64,000 nucleotides of DNA. Origin: CAYTTR01 sp964440805. GTDB taxonomy: Bacteria; Acidobacteriota; Aminicenantia; Aminicenantales; Aminicenantaceae. Under the pieces are notes generated by a model. That model was given only the letters and a program-made list of their open reading frames with translations, was not told where the DNA came from and ran no database searches. The position numbers and the translations under genes are program-made. Each line of letters begins with the position of its first letter. The stretch's first letter is position 1. Shown in pieces: positions 43,233 through 52,040 of the stretch. The DNA lies in the NCBI GenBank assembly GCA_964440805.1, contig CAYTTR010000005.1, positions 22,164-86,163 on the forward strand, read 5' to 3'.

Positions 43233-44317
43233 TGACATCTTCCCTCCCTGAAGGAAATGCGATTGTCTATTGTGAAGGAGCCTTCGAGACTCCCAACGGC
43301 AAAACAGCTCATGGCCTTGTCCGTTTTTCTAAAAGATACAAGGTCCTTTCAGTTATTGATTCCCGTTTAGCTGGAAATGATGCCGGTGGAGTCTTAAACG
43401 GGCGGCCCAAAGGAATTCCTATTGTAAAAAATCTAAAGGCTGCTCTTGATTCAGCCCGCCGGCAAAACCTTAAGGCTACTCATTTTGTTTTTGGAGTCGC
43501 CCCTGATGGAGGAAGATTTACTGCCTCTGACCGGGAAGCCATCCGCGAAGCCATTCTCATGGGGCTTAATGTAGATTCCGGCCTCCATGATTTCATGACG
43601 GATGACCCGGAACTAAGCGCCTTGGCCCGGGATGCCGGCGTCAAGCTTCGTGATGTAAGAAAACCTCCTCCTCCCTCCTCTCTCCACTTTTTTAACGGCA
43701 AAATCGAAGAAGTAACCTCTTTGAAAGTGGCTATGCTGGGAACAGATTCAGCGGTGGGAAAAAGAACCACGGCTTGGGTTCTGGTAAAGGTTCTTAATTC
43801 AAGCGGCCACAGGGCTGAACTTATCGGGACCGGCCAGACCGCCTGGCTGCAAGGTGTCCGCTACGGAATAATCATGGATTCCCTGATAAATGATTTTGTT
43901 TCCGGCGAAATTGAGCATGCCGTCTGGACTGCCTGGAAAGAAGCCTGTCCTGAGGTGCTGGTTATTGAAGGACAAGGAAGCTTAATGAATCCAGCCTACC
44001 CCGGCGGCTTCGAAATTCTGGCTGCCGGCCGCCCCGATGCAATTTACCTCCAGCATGCTCCGGCCCGCAAAGAATATGACGGCTTTCCCGGTTATCCTAT
44101 CCAGCCTATTGAAACGCAGATCCAAGCTATAGAGCTTCTTTCCGGAAAACCGGTTATTGCCATCACCATCAATCACGAAAAACTCAATGAAGACCAGATT
44201 GCCCGGGAAATCGTTTCTCTTAACCGGCGAACAGGCCTCCCCGTTATTGATCCTCTCCATTGTCAACCCTCGGAAATCATTGCTCCTCTTTTTCCCTATT
44301 TGAAAAAAAGACAATAA
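43232..44317 (+). CDS. DUF1611 P-loop protein, DgcN-like
   Basis: A 361-residue DUF1611 protein. An N-terminal Rossmann-like domain (about 1-150: RYKVLSVIDSRLAGND, THFVFGVAPDGGRF) is followed by a P-loop domain (about 165-355: MLGTDSAVGKRTTAWVLVK, VLVIEGQGSLMNPAYPGG). One member, DgcN, has been reported to N-acylate D-glutamate in a catabolic route where its partner DgcA is an enolase-superfamily racemase. An enolase-superfamily gene lies two genes downstream here, repeating that pairing. The start overlaps the PLP-enzyme stop by one base (TAATG). Substrate is inferred, not shown. Confidence 0.85.
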   Translation: MTSSLPEGNAIVYCEGAFETPNGKTAHGLVRFSKRYKVLSVIDSRLAGNDAGGVLNGRPKGIPIVKNLKAALDSARRQNLKATHFVFGVAPDGGRFTASDREAIREAILMGLNVDSGLHDFMTDDPELSALARDAGVKLRDVRKPPPPSSLHFFNGKIEEVTSLKVAMLGTDSAVGKRTTAWVLVKVLNSSGHRAELIGTGQTAWLQGVRYGIIMDSLINDFVSGEIEHAVWTAWKEACPEVLVIEGQGSLMNPAYPGGFEILAAGRPDAIYLQHAPARKEYDGFPGYPIQPIETQIQAIELLSGKPVIAITINHEKLNEDQIAREIVSLNRRTGLPVIDPLHCQPSEIIAPLFPYLKKRQ

Positions 44318-44345
44318 AAGAGATAATATTGCTCCTGAGGTGCAA

Positions 44346-46703
44346 ATGACTTCCAAGAAAAGCAGTTCGGCCGGAGCTTCACTCGACCCGCTCAAAGTTA
44401 TTTCATCGCTTGAAATCGGACCGGTCAAGATAGAACCACGTAAGCTAATTGCTCCCTATGAAGTTAAAAAAGACAACTTATCCTCGACCACAGAATTTAT
44501 ATGCAGTTATGATGAAGACGTTTTTGATCCCGGCAATCCGGTCTCCATAAATCTGGCTCAGGTGATGGCTGCTCAGGTTGCCTTGAACTACGGATTATTC
44601 GCCCATGAAATTATATTTCGCGGCCCCTATGATGCCATTGACAAACGTTTCATCACGGACATGATGGAAAACACTTCCCGGGAGATTTATGTAAAAAAAT
44701 TTCTGGAACCGAATCCTTTTCTCAAAGGCCAGGCTTCACAACTTACTCCTGTCCGCCAGCCTCGTTACACTCAGGCTGTACTCAAATTCCCGGATTCCCC
44801 GCTTAAGGGGAAAAACACTGCTCCTTATAAAACATTTCTTCATTTGGATCAAAACCGCCACCTTGTTCTCTCCAGCGGAGGAAAAGACAGCCTTCTGAGC
44901 TTTGGTCTTCTCAAAGAGCTGAACCGGGAAACTCACCCTGTATTTATTAATGAATCAGGGCGCCACTGGTTTACTGCTCTTAATGCTTTCCGGAATTTTT
45001 CCAAAAATTATGCTGGGACAGCCCGGGTCTGGACAAATTCGGACCGCCTTTTCAGCTGGATGCTCCGTCTTTTTCCTTTCATAAGAGAAGATTTTCCCTC
45101 AGTACGTTCGGATGAGTATCCCATAAGACTCTGGACTGTTGCTGTTTTCCTATTCGGCGCTTTACCTATAATGTTTAAGCGAAAAATAGGCCGTTTGGTT
45201 ATCGGAGATGAATTCGACACCACTACCAGAATGAGTTTTAAGGGCATAACTCATTATAACGGTCTTTACGATCAAAGCCGCTATTTCGATAATGTCTTAA
45301 CCCGTTATTATCAAAAAAAGGGCTGGAACATCCATCAGTTTTCTCTTCTTAGGCCTTTGTCCGAGCTGCTGATTGAAAAAACCTTGTATGAACGCTACCC
45401 CCACCTGCAAACCCAACAAATGTCCTGTCACGCAGCCCATATAGAAGGAGATCGTGTCCGTCCTTGTGGAAAATGCGAAAAGTGCCGCCGTATAGTCGGC
45501 ATGCTGCTGGCTTTTGACGGGAACCCGGAAAACTGCGGCTATACCCGGGGGCAGGTCCAACAATGCTTAAAGGCAATCTCTGAAAAAGGGGTTCACCAGG
45601 AACCTGCAGGGGCAAAGCACTTAGCCTATCTTCTAAAAAAGAAGGGAATAGTTTCCACCTCCTCGGCCGCCTTCAAAGCGAAAGAGCATCCTGAAATAAT
45701 GAAAGTGCGGATTGATCCGGAAAAATCACCCTTTGATACCGTTCCTCTTGATCTGCGCCGGCCCCTTTTTAAAATATTTTTAACCCATGCCTCAGGAGTG
45801 GTCAAGCGAGTCGGCCGGCAATGGGTTGAATTCGATCCTTTTAATGATCCCTCTTTCAGCCGGCCTCTCGATTTTAAAAAAGCCGGCAAGAACAATCGGG
45901 ACAAAAAAAATCCGGCCGCCCTGCCTTCCTATCTTCTGGGTGAGCTCAGCTGGCCGGAAGCTAAAGCTTATCTGCAGAAAGTTGATATTGCTCTTCTTCC
46001 GGTTGGGGCAACCGAACAGCACGGCCCACATCTCCCTCTGGACACCGATGCCTTTGATGCTGATCTTCTGGCAAGAAAGGTGGCTGAAGCCTGCAGTGAT
46101 CCCAAACCTTTGGTCCTTCCTCTTATTTCTTACGGGGTTTCATATCATCATGAGGATTTCAGCGGAACAATAAGCATCAGTCCTGACTCTCTATCCCAGC
46201 TTGTCTATGAAGTGGGCATGTGTGTAGCCAGGCAAGGTATAACCAAACTGGTCATTATCAACGGCCATGGAGGAAATATTCCTGCCCTCCATTTCGCAGC
46301 TCAGAAAATAAACCGCGACTCTCATATTTTCACCTGTGTGGAAACAGGAGAAACCAGCGAGAAAGATATGTCTTCAATTATAGAAACTCCTAATGATGTT
46401 CATTCCGGAGAAACGGAAACCAGTACTGCCCTGGCTGCCAGGCCTCACTTGGTTAGGATGGACAAGGCCAGGCGATTCGTCCCCAAATTTTCCATTAAAT
46501 ATCTTAATTTCAGCTCCAAGAGAAGAGTAGACTGGTACGCCCGGGTTTCCAAAATTTCCTCAACCGGAGTTCTGGGCGATCCCACCAAGGCAACCCGTCA
46601 AAAAGGTGAACAAATCTGGGAAGTCATGGTTAAACATTTAGTTGAATTTGTGGAAGAGTTAAAAAGCCTTACTCTCGAAGAAATCTATCAGAAAAAGTAT
46701 TAA
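44346..46703 (+). CDS. fusion of MurL-like PP-loop domain and creatininase-family amidohydrolase
   Basis: A 785-residue two-enzyme fusion. The N-terminal part (about 1-415) has a PP-loop S-GGKDS at residues 177-182, then FSLLRPLSELLIEKTL, and a Cys-rich end SCHAAH...RPCGKCEKCRR. This combination resembles MurL, the ATP-dependent epimerase of UDP-MurNAc-L-Ala-L-Glu, and no other PP-loop group I know has the LLRPLSEL phrase. After a ~110-residue linker, residues about 535-785 form a creatininase-family domain (LLPVGATEQHGPHLPLDTD, INGHGGN, HSGETETS) with all metal ligands. The fusion is unusual. ATG 44346 has GAGG upstream; GTG 44340 is an alternative. Part of the PLP/DgcN/epimerase cassette. 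Confidence 0.85.
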   Translation: MTSKKSSSAGASLDPLKVISSLEIGPVKIEPRKLIAPYEVKKDNLSSTTEFICSYDEDVFDPGNPVSINLAQVMAAQVALNYGLFAHEIIFRGPYDAIDKRFITDMMENTSREIYVKKFLEPNPFLKGQASQLTPVRQPRYTQAVLKFPDSPLKGKNTAPYKTFLHLDQNRHLVLSSGGKDSLLSFGLLKELNRETHPVFINESGRHWFTALNAFRNFSKNYAGTARVWTNSDRLFSWMLRLFPFIREDFPSVRSDEYPIRLWTVAVFLFGALPIMFKRKIGRLVIGDEFDTTTRMSFKGITHYNGLYDQSRYFDNVLTRYYQKKGWNIHQFSLLRPLSELLIEKTLYERYPHLQTQQMSCHAAHIEGDRVRPCGKCEKCRRIVGMLLAFDGNPENCGYTRGQVQQCLKAISEKGVHQEPAGAKHLAYLLKKKGIVSTSSAAFKAKEHPEIMKVRIDPEKSPFDTVPLDLRRPLFKIFLTHASGVVKRVGRQWVEFDPFNDPSFSRPLDFKKAGKNNRDKKNPAALPSYLLGELSWPEAKAYLQKVDIALLPVGATEQHGPHLPLDTDAFDADLLARKVAEACSDPKPLVLPLISYGVSYHHEDFSGTISISPDSLSQLVYEVGMCVARQGITKLVIINGHGGNIPALHFAAQKINRDSHIFTCVETGETSEKDMSSIIETPNDVHSGETETSTALAARPHLVRMDKARRFVPKFSIKYLNFSSKRRVDWYARVSKISSTGVLGDPTKATRQKGEQIWEVMVKHLVEFVEELKSLTLEEIYQKKY

Positions 46704-46706
46704 AAA

Positions 46707-47771
46707 ATGCGGATAACAGGTATTGAAGTTTATTCTGTCTCCATGCCTCTGGCCGATCCTTACACCATTGCCTACCAGACTGTAGAAAAAGCAACCAATG
46801 TCTTTCTTCATTTAAAAACAACCGGCAGAGAAGTCGGGTTCGGCTGCGCTGCACCCGACATTTATATCACTAAAGAAACGCCGGAAGGAGTAGAAAAGGC
46901 TCTCCGGGAAACAGCCTTTCCGGAGATAAAAGGCTCTGACCCCCTCAGAGTTGCCTTAGTCCTGGAAAAAGTGAGACGCAGCCTGGACAAGCAACCTTCA
47001 GCCCTGGCTGCCCTGGATATGGCCCTCCATGACCTCCTGGGAAAGGTAAGCAACCTCCCTCTCTGGAAGCTTTTAGGAGGCTTCAGGGACCGCATCAAAA
47101 CCAGCATCACTATTGGTATTTTATCTGAGGAAGAAACAATCAGACGGGCCAGGGATTTTGTAGTCAGAGGCTTTAAATCAATAAAAATAAAAGGCGGTAA
47201 AGACGTTGAGGATGATATCCTTAGGGTGCTTCGGGTAAGAGAAGAAGTCGGACCCAGAGTAGAGCTTCGTTTTGATGCCAATCAAGGCTATACCGAAGAA
47301 CAAGCATTGAAATTTGTTGAAAAAACCCGCAGCGCTAAGCTGGAGCTTCTCGAACAACCAACTCCCAAAGGTCATCCAGATCTTCTCGGCCGGGTAACCT
47401 CAGCGGTTCATATACCGGTGATGGCTGATGAAAGCCTTCTCACCCTCCGCGATTCTTTCAGGTTAGCCCGGAGGGATCTGGTGGATATGGTCAATGTAAA
47501 GCTTATGAAGGTAGGGGGGATATTTACGGCTTTGGAGATAAATGCGGTGGCCAAGTCTGCCGGCCTTGAAGTAATGGTAGGCTGCATGGATGAATCTGCC
47601 CTGGGAATTGCAGCCGGTCTTCATTTTGCCCTGGCCAGGCCAAACGTTATTTATGCCGACCTGGACGGCCATCTTGATCTACAAGGAGATCCGGCTGAAG
47701 GAGCGGTCATTTTAAAAGAAGGGATTCTCTATCCATCAAACAAGCCCGGTCTGGGATTTAACCTCGAGTAA
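46707..47771 (+). CDS. enolase-superfamily dipeptide (L-Ala-D/L-Glu) epimerase
   Basis: A 354-residue muconate-lactonising-type enolase-superfamily enzyme. Catalytic features: the KxK lysine in FKSIKIKGG, the metal ligands in FDANQGYTEE, LEQPTP and DESLL, and the second lysine in NVKLMKVGG. The C-terminal DLD in YADLDGHLDL corresponds to the DxD that binds the free amino group of dipeptides in L-Ala-D/L-Glu epimerases. Such enzymes epimerise Ala-Glu from murein peptides; the DgcA branch racemises N-acyl-glutamate. Starts 3 bases after the fusion gene with no ribosome site, so coupled. Confidence 0.88.
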   Translation: MRITGIEVYSVSMPLADPYTIAYQTVEKATNVFLHLKTTGREVGFGCAAPDIYITKETPEGVEKALRETAFPEIKGSDPLRVALVLEKVRRSLDKQPSALAALDMALHDLLGKVSNLPLWKLLGGFRDRIKTSITIGILSEEETIRRARDFVVRGFKSIKIKGGKDVEDDILRVLRVREEVGPRVELRFDANQGYTEEQALKFVEKTRSAKLELLEQPTPKGHPDLLGRVTSAVHIPVMADESLLTLRDSFRLARRDLVDMVNVKLMKVGGIFTALEINAVAKSAGLEVMVGCMDESALGIAAGLHFALARPNVIYADLDGHLDLQGDPAEGAVILKEGILYPSNKPGLGFNLE

Positions 47772-47820
47772 ACTAAATATTTCTCTCTGCCTTTATCTTG
47801 GCTTCTTTTTTCTGGGTATT

Positions 47821-48861
47821 TCAGTTCAATCTACGGTATAGTCCCATAGCTTTCCTGGCTTCAGCAATAACCTGGGAAGCTATCTTCCTGGACTTCTCCG
47901 CTCCTCTGGTAAGAACATCATGAATGCAGTGAGGATTAGCACGAAGTTCTTCTGCTTTTTTTCTAATCGGAGCCAAAACCTTATCCATGTTGACCAAAAG
48001 TCTTTTCTTACATTCCAGGCATCCAATTGAAGCGGTTGTACATCCTTTCTCAATTTGCACCAGTTCTTCCGGCGGAGAAAAATAGCGATGATAGCTCATG
48101 AAAATATTACAATCCTCAGGAACTCCGGGATCACTCCGGAGTTTGCGCCGCTCATCGGTCTTAGCAGGAGCAAGTTTTTTCCAGATGTTCTCCGGCGGTT
48201 CCAGCATACCGATTGTATTACCCAAACTCTTAGACATTTTGTTCTCTCCATCAAGCCCCAGAATTCTTTTGGCTTCAGAAAGATAAGCTTGGCATTCCGG
48301 AAAAACCACTCCGAAGCGGGAATTGAATTTACGAGCGATTTCCCGGGCAATCTCAATGTGCTGCACCTGATCTTCACCAACAGGGACAGCACTTGCTTTG
48401 TAAAGAAGAATATCGGCGGCCTGGAGTACAGGGTAAGTAAAAAGGCCCACATTCACGTTTTCCTGATGTTGGTTCGCTTTCTGTTTAAATTGGGTCATCC
48501 GGGCCAGGTCACCAAACTGAGTAACCGTACTGAACATCCAGGTAAGCTCAGTATGTTCTTTGACCTCGCTCTGGACAAAAAGAGTACAGCGTTCCGGGTC
48601 AAGTCCGGCAGCTATATTGGCCACAGCGGCATCGAATATTCGGCTCGGCATTTCCTTCGGCTTATATTCGATAGTAGTTGCGTGGTGATCAACTATACAA
48701 AAGAAACATTCATAATCTTCAAGAAATTTAACCCAATTGGAAATGGCACCGAGATAATTCCCGATATGAAGCTCACCGGTAGGCTGAATGCCTGAGAAAA
48801 CCCTGATTTTGCCTTCATTATTATAGTAAGTAAGATAACCTTTTTCATCTCTTTTCATCAT
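47821..48861 (-). CDS. trpS: tryptophanyl-tRNA synthetase
   Basis: A 346-residue class Ic synthetase charging tRNA-Trp. Signature ATP motifs are SGIQPTGELHIGNYLGA (HIGN) and KMSKS in DGENKMSKSLGNTIGML. Also present are DHHATT, the TQFGDLARMTQFKQK block and VPVGEDQVQHIEIAREIA. A CxxC pair (GCLECKKRL) lies late in the chain. The frame extends 19 codons further to a GTG, but ATG 48861 starts a normal N-terminus with GGA upstream. Convergent with the epimerase gene. Confidence 0.95.
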   Translation of the reverse strand: MMKRDEKGYLTYYNNEGKIRVFSGIQPTGELHIGNYLGAISNWVKFLEDYECFFCIVDHHATTIEYKPKEMPSRIFDAAVANIAAGLDPERCTLFVQSEVKEHTELTWMFSTVTQFGDLARMTQFKQKANQHQENVNVGLFTYPVLQAADILLYKASAVPVGEDQVQHIEIAREIARKFNSRFGVVFPECQAYLSEAKRILGLDGENKMSKSLGNTIGMLEPPENIWKKLAPAKTDERRKLRSDPGVPEDCNIFMSYHRYFSPPEELVQIEKGCTTASIGCLECKKRLLVNMDKVLAPIRKKAEELRANPHCIHDVLTRGAEKSRKIASQVIAEARKAMGLYRRLN

Positions 48862-48956
48862 TTTTCCGGACCTGATTAGAGTGGTTTCAAAGACCGCCTC
48901 ATTATAACCTTTTATCACAGTTACTGTAAACGGGAAGGATTGAAAGAGACATTATT

Positions 48957-49186
48957 AGTTAAAAAAAATCCGGAAAAGCCGTCTCCGCTTGGGACATTCG
49001 CTGGTGCTGGCTCTCGGTTTCCTGATTGGAGCCGACATTTTGAAAACAGCCATCGCTCCTACTTGGAATGAAATCGGTCAGTTGGCGGCCATAATTGCCT
49101 TGCGTACTATTGTGAATTTTGTTATGACCTGGGAACTTAAGCAAGAGGCTTACCCGGTAGAGAAAAAAGAGAATAATCCAGGTTAA
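48957..49186 (+). pseudogene. truncated DUF1622 membrane protein
   Basis: The frame from 48957 encodes KKIRKSRLRLGHSLVLALGF, then a LIGADILKTAIAPTW stretch and a LRTIVNFVMTWELKQEA stretch, which matches the C-terminal two thirds of DUF1622 membrane proteins. The N-terminal helix is missing because an in-frame TAG lies at 48954-48956. The best start inside is TTG 48989, without a ribosome site. The stop abuts the stop of the convergent lipoprotein gene. Most likely a decayed remnant. Confidence 0.6.
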
Positions 49187-50650
49187 TCATAATTCATTAA
49201 TATAAATGTTGCGGAAATAAACTGTAGTGTCCGGGTCGTGGTTTTGCAGTCCGATATAGCCCTCTTGGGCAAAATCAACTATTTTTCCCCTTGGCTCTGC
49301 TTCCCAATCAATGACCTTAACGCCGTTCAGTTCCACCATTATATGATTCTTCTGAAATGTAATTTTCAAGTGATTCCATTCGCCTGTGTTATTAAAAGCA
49401 TCTGCTGAAGGGGGCTCGGCATCATAGACCGCCCCGGTTTCATGGATTCCTTCACCGGCATCGTTTATCTGAATCTCGAAGCTGTGATAGATGTAATCAT
49501 CACTCACCGGCACTTCCGGCACTCTTAAGAAAATCCCTGAATTTGTGTTTTTATCCGAACACTTATATTCAAGATCCAGGACGAAATCCTTGAATTTTTT
49601 TTCACTGAACCAGAAAAGCCCCATGCCCCCATGCGACTTGAGAATTCCTGTTTGCGGGTCAAGGCTGAAATATCCCGGGCCGTAATGATTCCAGCCGTGC
49701 TTGCTGTAACGACCGCACTCTCGGTTCAGAAGCGGCTTATATTCTTCATAATAAGTGATGCTTTTTATGTACTCTAATCCTTTTCTCACCGGCGGCATGG
49801 GATTGTCTGCTTCTTCCTCGTTTTCATATTCGACTGTTAAATAGCCGCTATAATCCTGAAGGGTCAGTTCAGCCAGGATATTATGGATATCGGCTTCTCC
49901 CTCTCCAAAAGGCACATCCCGGGCATCTTCGGTTCCGAAAGCATTCCTGTCCTTTAGATGGACATCCAAAATGCGTCCTTTAAGCAGCCGAAGAGATGCA
50001 ACCGGCGACCTATCAGTTCTCATCCAGTGGCCGGGATCAGCACAGGCACCTATTCTCTCATCCCTTCCTTTAATCTTTTCCAACACTGCTTCCGGCAAGG
50101 CATATTTGGATGGCTGAGGATGATTGTGTATGGCCGCTTTTATTCCATACTCTTGGACCAACTGTTCAAGTAAAGGGAAAGCTTCATCTTCCGGTTCGCA
50201 GACAATTATTTCAATACCCATTCTCCGGGCAAAATCAAAAACCGGCCTCATAGTTTCCTCACTAATCCCTAAATCAACCACACCGTAAGCGGCCAACTTT
50301 ATTCCTTTTTCATCCAATAAAGACAGAACTTGTTCAGCCAGCTCCCTGTTCATATTATGGTCGAATTTTTCCTCCGGAAAATCTTTACCCAGAGTTTGAC
50401 CCGGATAAGCTTGAATATACTTCAACCCCAGTTCCTTTGTTTTCTCCACTGCCTCTATAAAACTGAATTTCCTGAAAGTCCAGGTCTGCATGGCCACAGG
50501 GAATTTCTTTATTTTTACTTCACTGTAGTCTACCTTAATATCTTCTGTTTTCTCAGAAGCAGACATTCCGGTTTCCTCTCTCTCTATCTTGCATCCAGCA
50601 GCCATCATCAGAAAAGCTGTTAATATCATTACTAAATACCTCCATGACAT
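49187..50650 (-). CDS. lipoprotein fusing sugar-phosphate isomerase-like TIM barrel and DUF1080
   Basis: A 487-residue lipoprotein: lipobox MMAAGC (Cys about 20). Residues about 50-295 form an AP-endonuclease-2/IolE-like TIM barrel (AMQTWTFRKFSFIEAVEKTKEL, HNHPQPSKYALPEAV, DPGHWMRTDRSP, VHLKDRN). Residues about 310-485 form a DUF1080 (3-keto-disaccharide hydrolase-like) sandwich (MGLFWFSEKKFKDFVLDLEY, NSGIFLRVPE, GYIGLQNHDP). The fusion on a lipid anchor suggests extracytoplasmic processing of glycosides or keto-sugars. Last gene of the five-gene minus-strand operon. ATG 50650 has AAGGAGG. Confidence 0.88.
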   Translation of the reverse strand: MSWRYLVMILTAFLMMAAGCKIEREETGMSASEKTEDIKVDYSEVKIKKFPVAMQTWTFRKFSFIEAVEKTKELGLKYIQAYPGQTLGKDFPEEKFDHNMNRELAEQVLSLLDEKGIKLAAYGVVDLGISEETMRPVFDFARRMGIEIIVCEPEDEAFPLLEQLVQEYGIKAAIHNHPQPSKYALPEAVLEKIKGRDERIGACADPGHWMRTDRSPVASLRLLKGRILDVHLKDRNAFGTEDARDVPFGEGEADIHNILAELTLQDYSGYLTVEYENEEEADNPMPPVRKGLEYIKSITYYEEYKPLLNRECGRYSKHGWNHYGPGYFSLDPQTGILKSHGGMGLFWFSEKKFKDFVLDLEYKCSDKNTNSGIFLRVPEVPVSDDYIYHSFEIQINDAGEGIHETGAVYDAEPPSADAFNNTGEWNHLKITFQKNHIMVELNGVKVIDWEAEPRGKIVDFAQEGYIGLQNHDPDTTVYFRNIYINEL

Positions 50651-50754
50651 TTCCAAACCTCCTTATATTTACTTTAATTTCTATAGATTTGCCTGCAGAC
50701 CCAATTCTCTCTCAGACAATTGTTCCCGGGCTCAAAACGGAAAAAACCGCAATT

Positions 50755-52002
50755 TTAGAGCTTCGGATTCCACTCTCCCTTGGCCACAGCCGGAATAAAG
50801 GAATCCAGGCTCGGCTCCGGTAAATTAACGGTTCTTTCCTGCTCGGCACTCATATAAGCAGCTATTAAAAGCTCGGTGACGTTTACTCCGTCAGAGAAAT
50901 TCTCCCGGGGCCGGACACCTTCCAAAAAGGACTGCACCATGTGACGGTTTTCATCCGTATATCCGTATTCAATTTCCTCAGAAGCTACTACCGGCATTAA
51001 ACCGGTTTCAGCATTCTGTTTCTCCACCATATCTTCACCCTCTTTTCCTTTGATATTCCGGCTGAAAAAAACTTTAAGGCTTGAATCAAGAGTATTGACC
51101 ATCATTGAATATTCAGGACCAAAAAGCTCCATAGAAAGACGGAGGCCGGCTCCCACAAAGCACCAAGAGGTTGTCGTCTCTACCACCAGGATTTCTCCTT
51201 CTTCATCACGGTATTCAACAAGGGAGCGGGCAAAGTCTTCAGACGGCCTATTGAGGTAGTCTGTTTTTCCTCCGCTCTGTTCGGCAAGTTTTCTGGCGTA
51301 TTCAGGCCGCTGCCATTTAAGACACGAAGTGTAAGCAGTTATTTTGACCGGCTTCAGCACATCCCGTTTTTTCCCTGGAGGAGTCAGCATGAAACGGGCT
51401 TCTTCCACTGAATGGCACATCATGTCATTAAGTACTCCTCCTCCCTGGAGTTCTCCCTCCCAGAACCAGGGCCTATGAGGGCCGCTGTGTTCTTCCGCTG
51501 CCCGGGCCAAGTAAGGTTTCCCGGAAATAGGGACTCCTCTTCCCCAGATAATTTCTTTCCCTCTGACTACTGACGGGGCGAAGACCTGATTTTCCAGGTA
51601 TCCATCAAGAATTCCCAGCTCCTCTACCAGTTCCAGCATCCTGCGGGCTTCCCGCAGATTTCTTCCCAGTGGTTTTTCACAGGCAATTCCAACAAGTTCT
51701 CCTTTGCCGCTTTTCAGAGCTTGGGCAATTTCTTCCATCACTTCCAGGCGGGTATAATTTGGGGCGTTAATCCAAACAGCATCAATCGACGGATCTTGGA
51801 CCATTTCAGTGACTGAAGAATAAACCTTGGCTTCACCCACCTTAAGTTCACGGGCAAGAGCCGCCGCTTTTTCAGCTCTCTCCCGGCTGCGTGAAGCAAT
51901 CCCCAGGACATCAGCGTCTCTGACACCAATCCAGGAACGAAGATGAAAGTTGGTGATAAATCCTGCACCTATCATTCCAATTCCCAATGATCTTTTACTC
52001 AT
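50755..52002 (-). CDS. Gfo/Idh/MocA family oxidoreductase
   Basis: A 415-residue NAD(P)-dependent sugar or cyclitol dehydrogenase-like protein. The Rossmann motif GMIGAGFITNFHLRSW opens the protein, and the EKP signature is in ACEKPLGRNLREARR. The C-terminal alpha/beta domain carries GGGVLNDMMCHSVEEARF with the usual catalytic His region. No signal peptide, so cytoplasmic, in contrast to the Tat-exported family member two genes upstream. ATG 52002 has GAGGTG five bases upstream; a GTG six bases earlier is less likely. Confidence 0.9.
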   Translation of the reverse strand: MSKRSLGIGMIGAGFITNFHLRSWIGVRDADVLGIASRSRERAEKAAALARELKVGEAKVYSSVTEMVQDPSIDAVWINAPNYTRLEVMEEIAQALKSGKGELVGIACEKPLGRNLREARRMLELVEELGILDGYLENQVFAPSVVRGKEIIWGRGVPISGKPYLARAAEEHSGPHRPWFWEGELQGGGVLNDMMCHSVEEARFMLTPPGKKRDVLKPVKITAYTSCLKWQRPEYARKLAEQSGGKTDYLNRPSEDFARSLVEYRDEEGEILVVETTTSWCFVGAGLRLSMELFGPEYSMMVNTLDSSLKVFFSRNIKGKEGEDMVEKQNAETGLMPVVASEEIEYGYTDENRHMVQSFLEGVRPRENFSDGVNVTELLIAAYMSAEQERTVNLPEPSLDSFIPAVAKGEWNPKL

Positions 52003-52040
52003 GTTCACCTCATACTAACTAATAATTTTTTTGAGATTTA

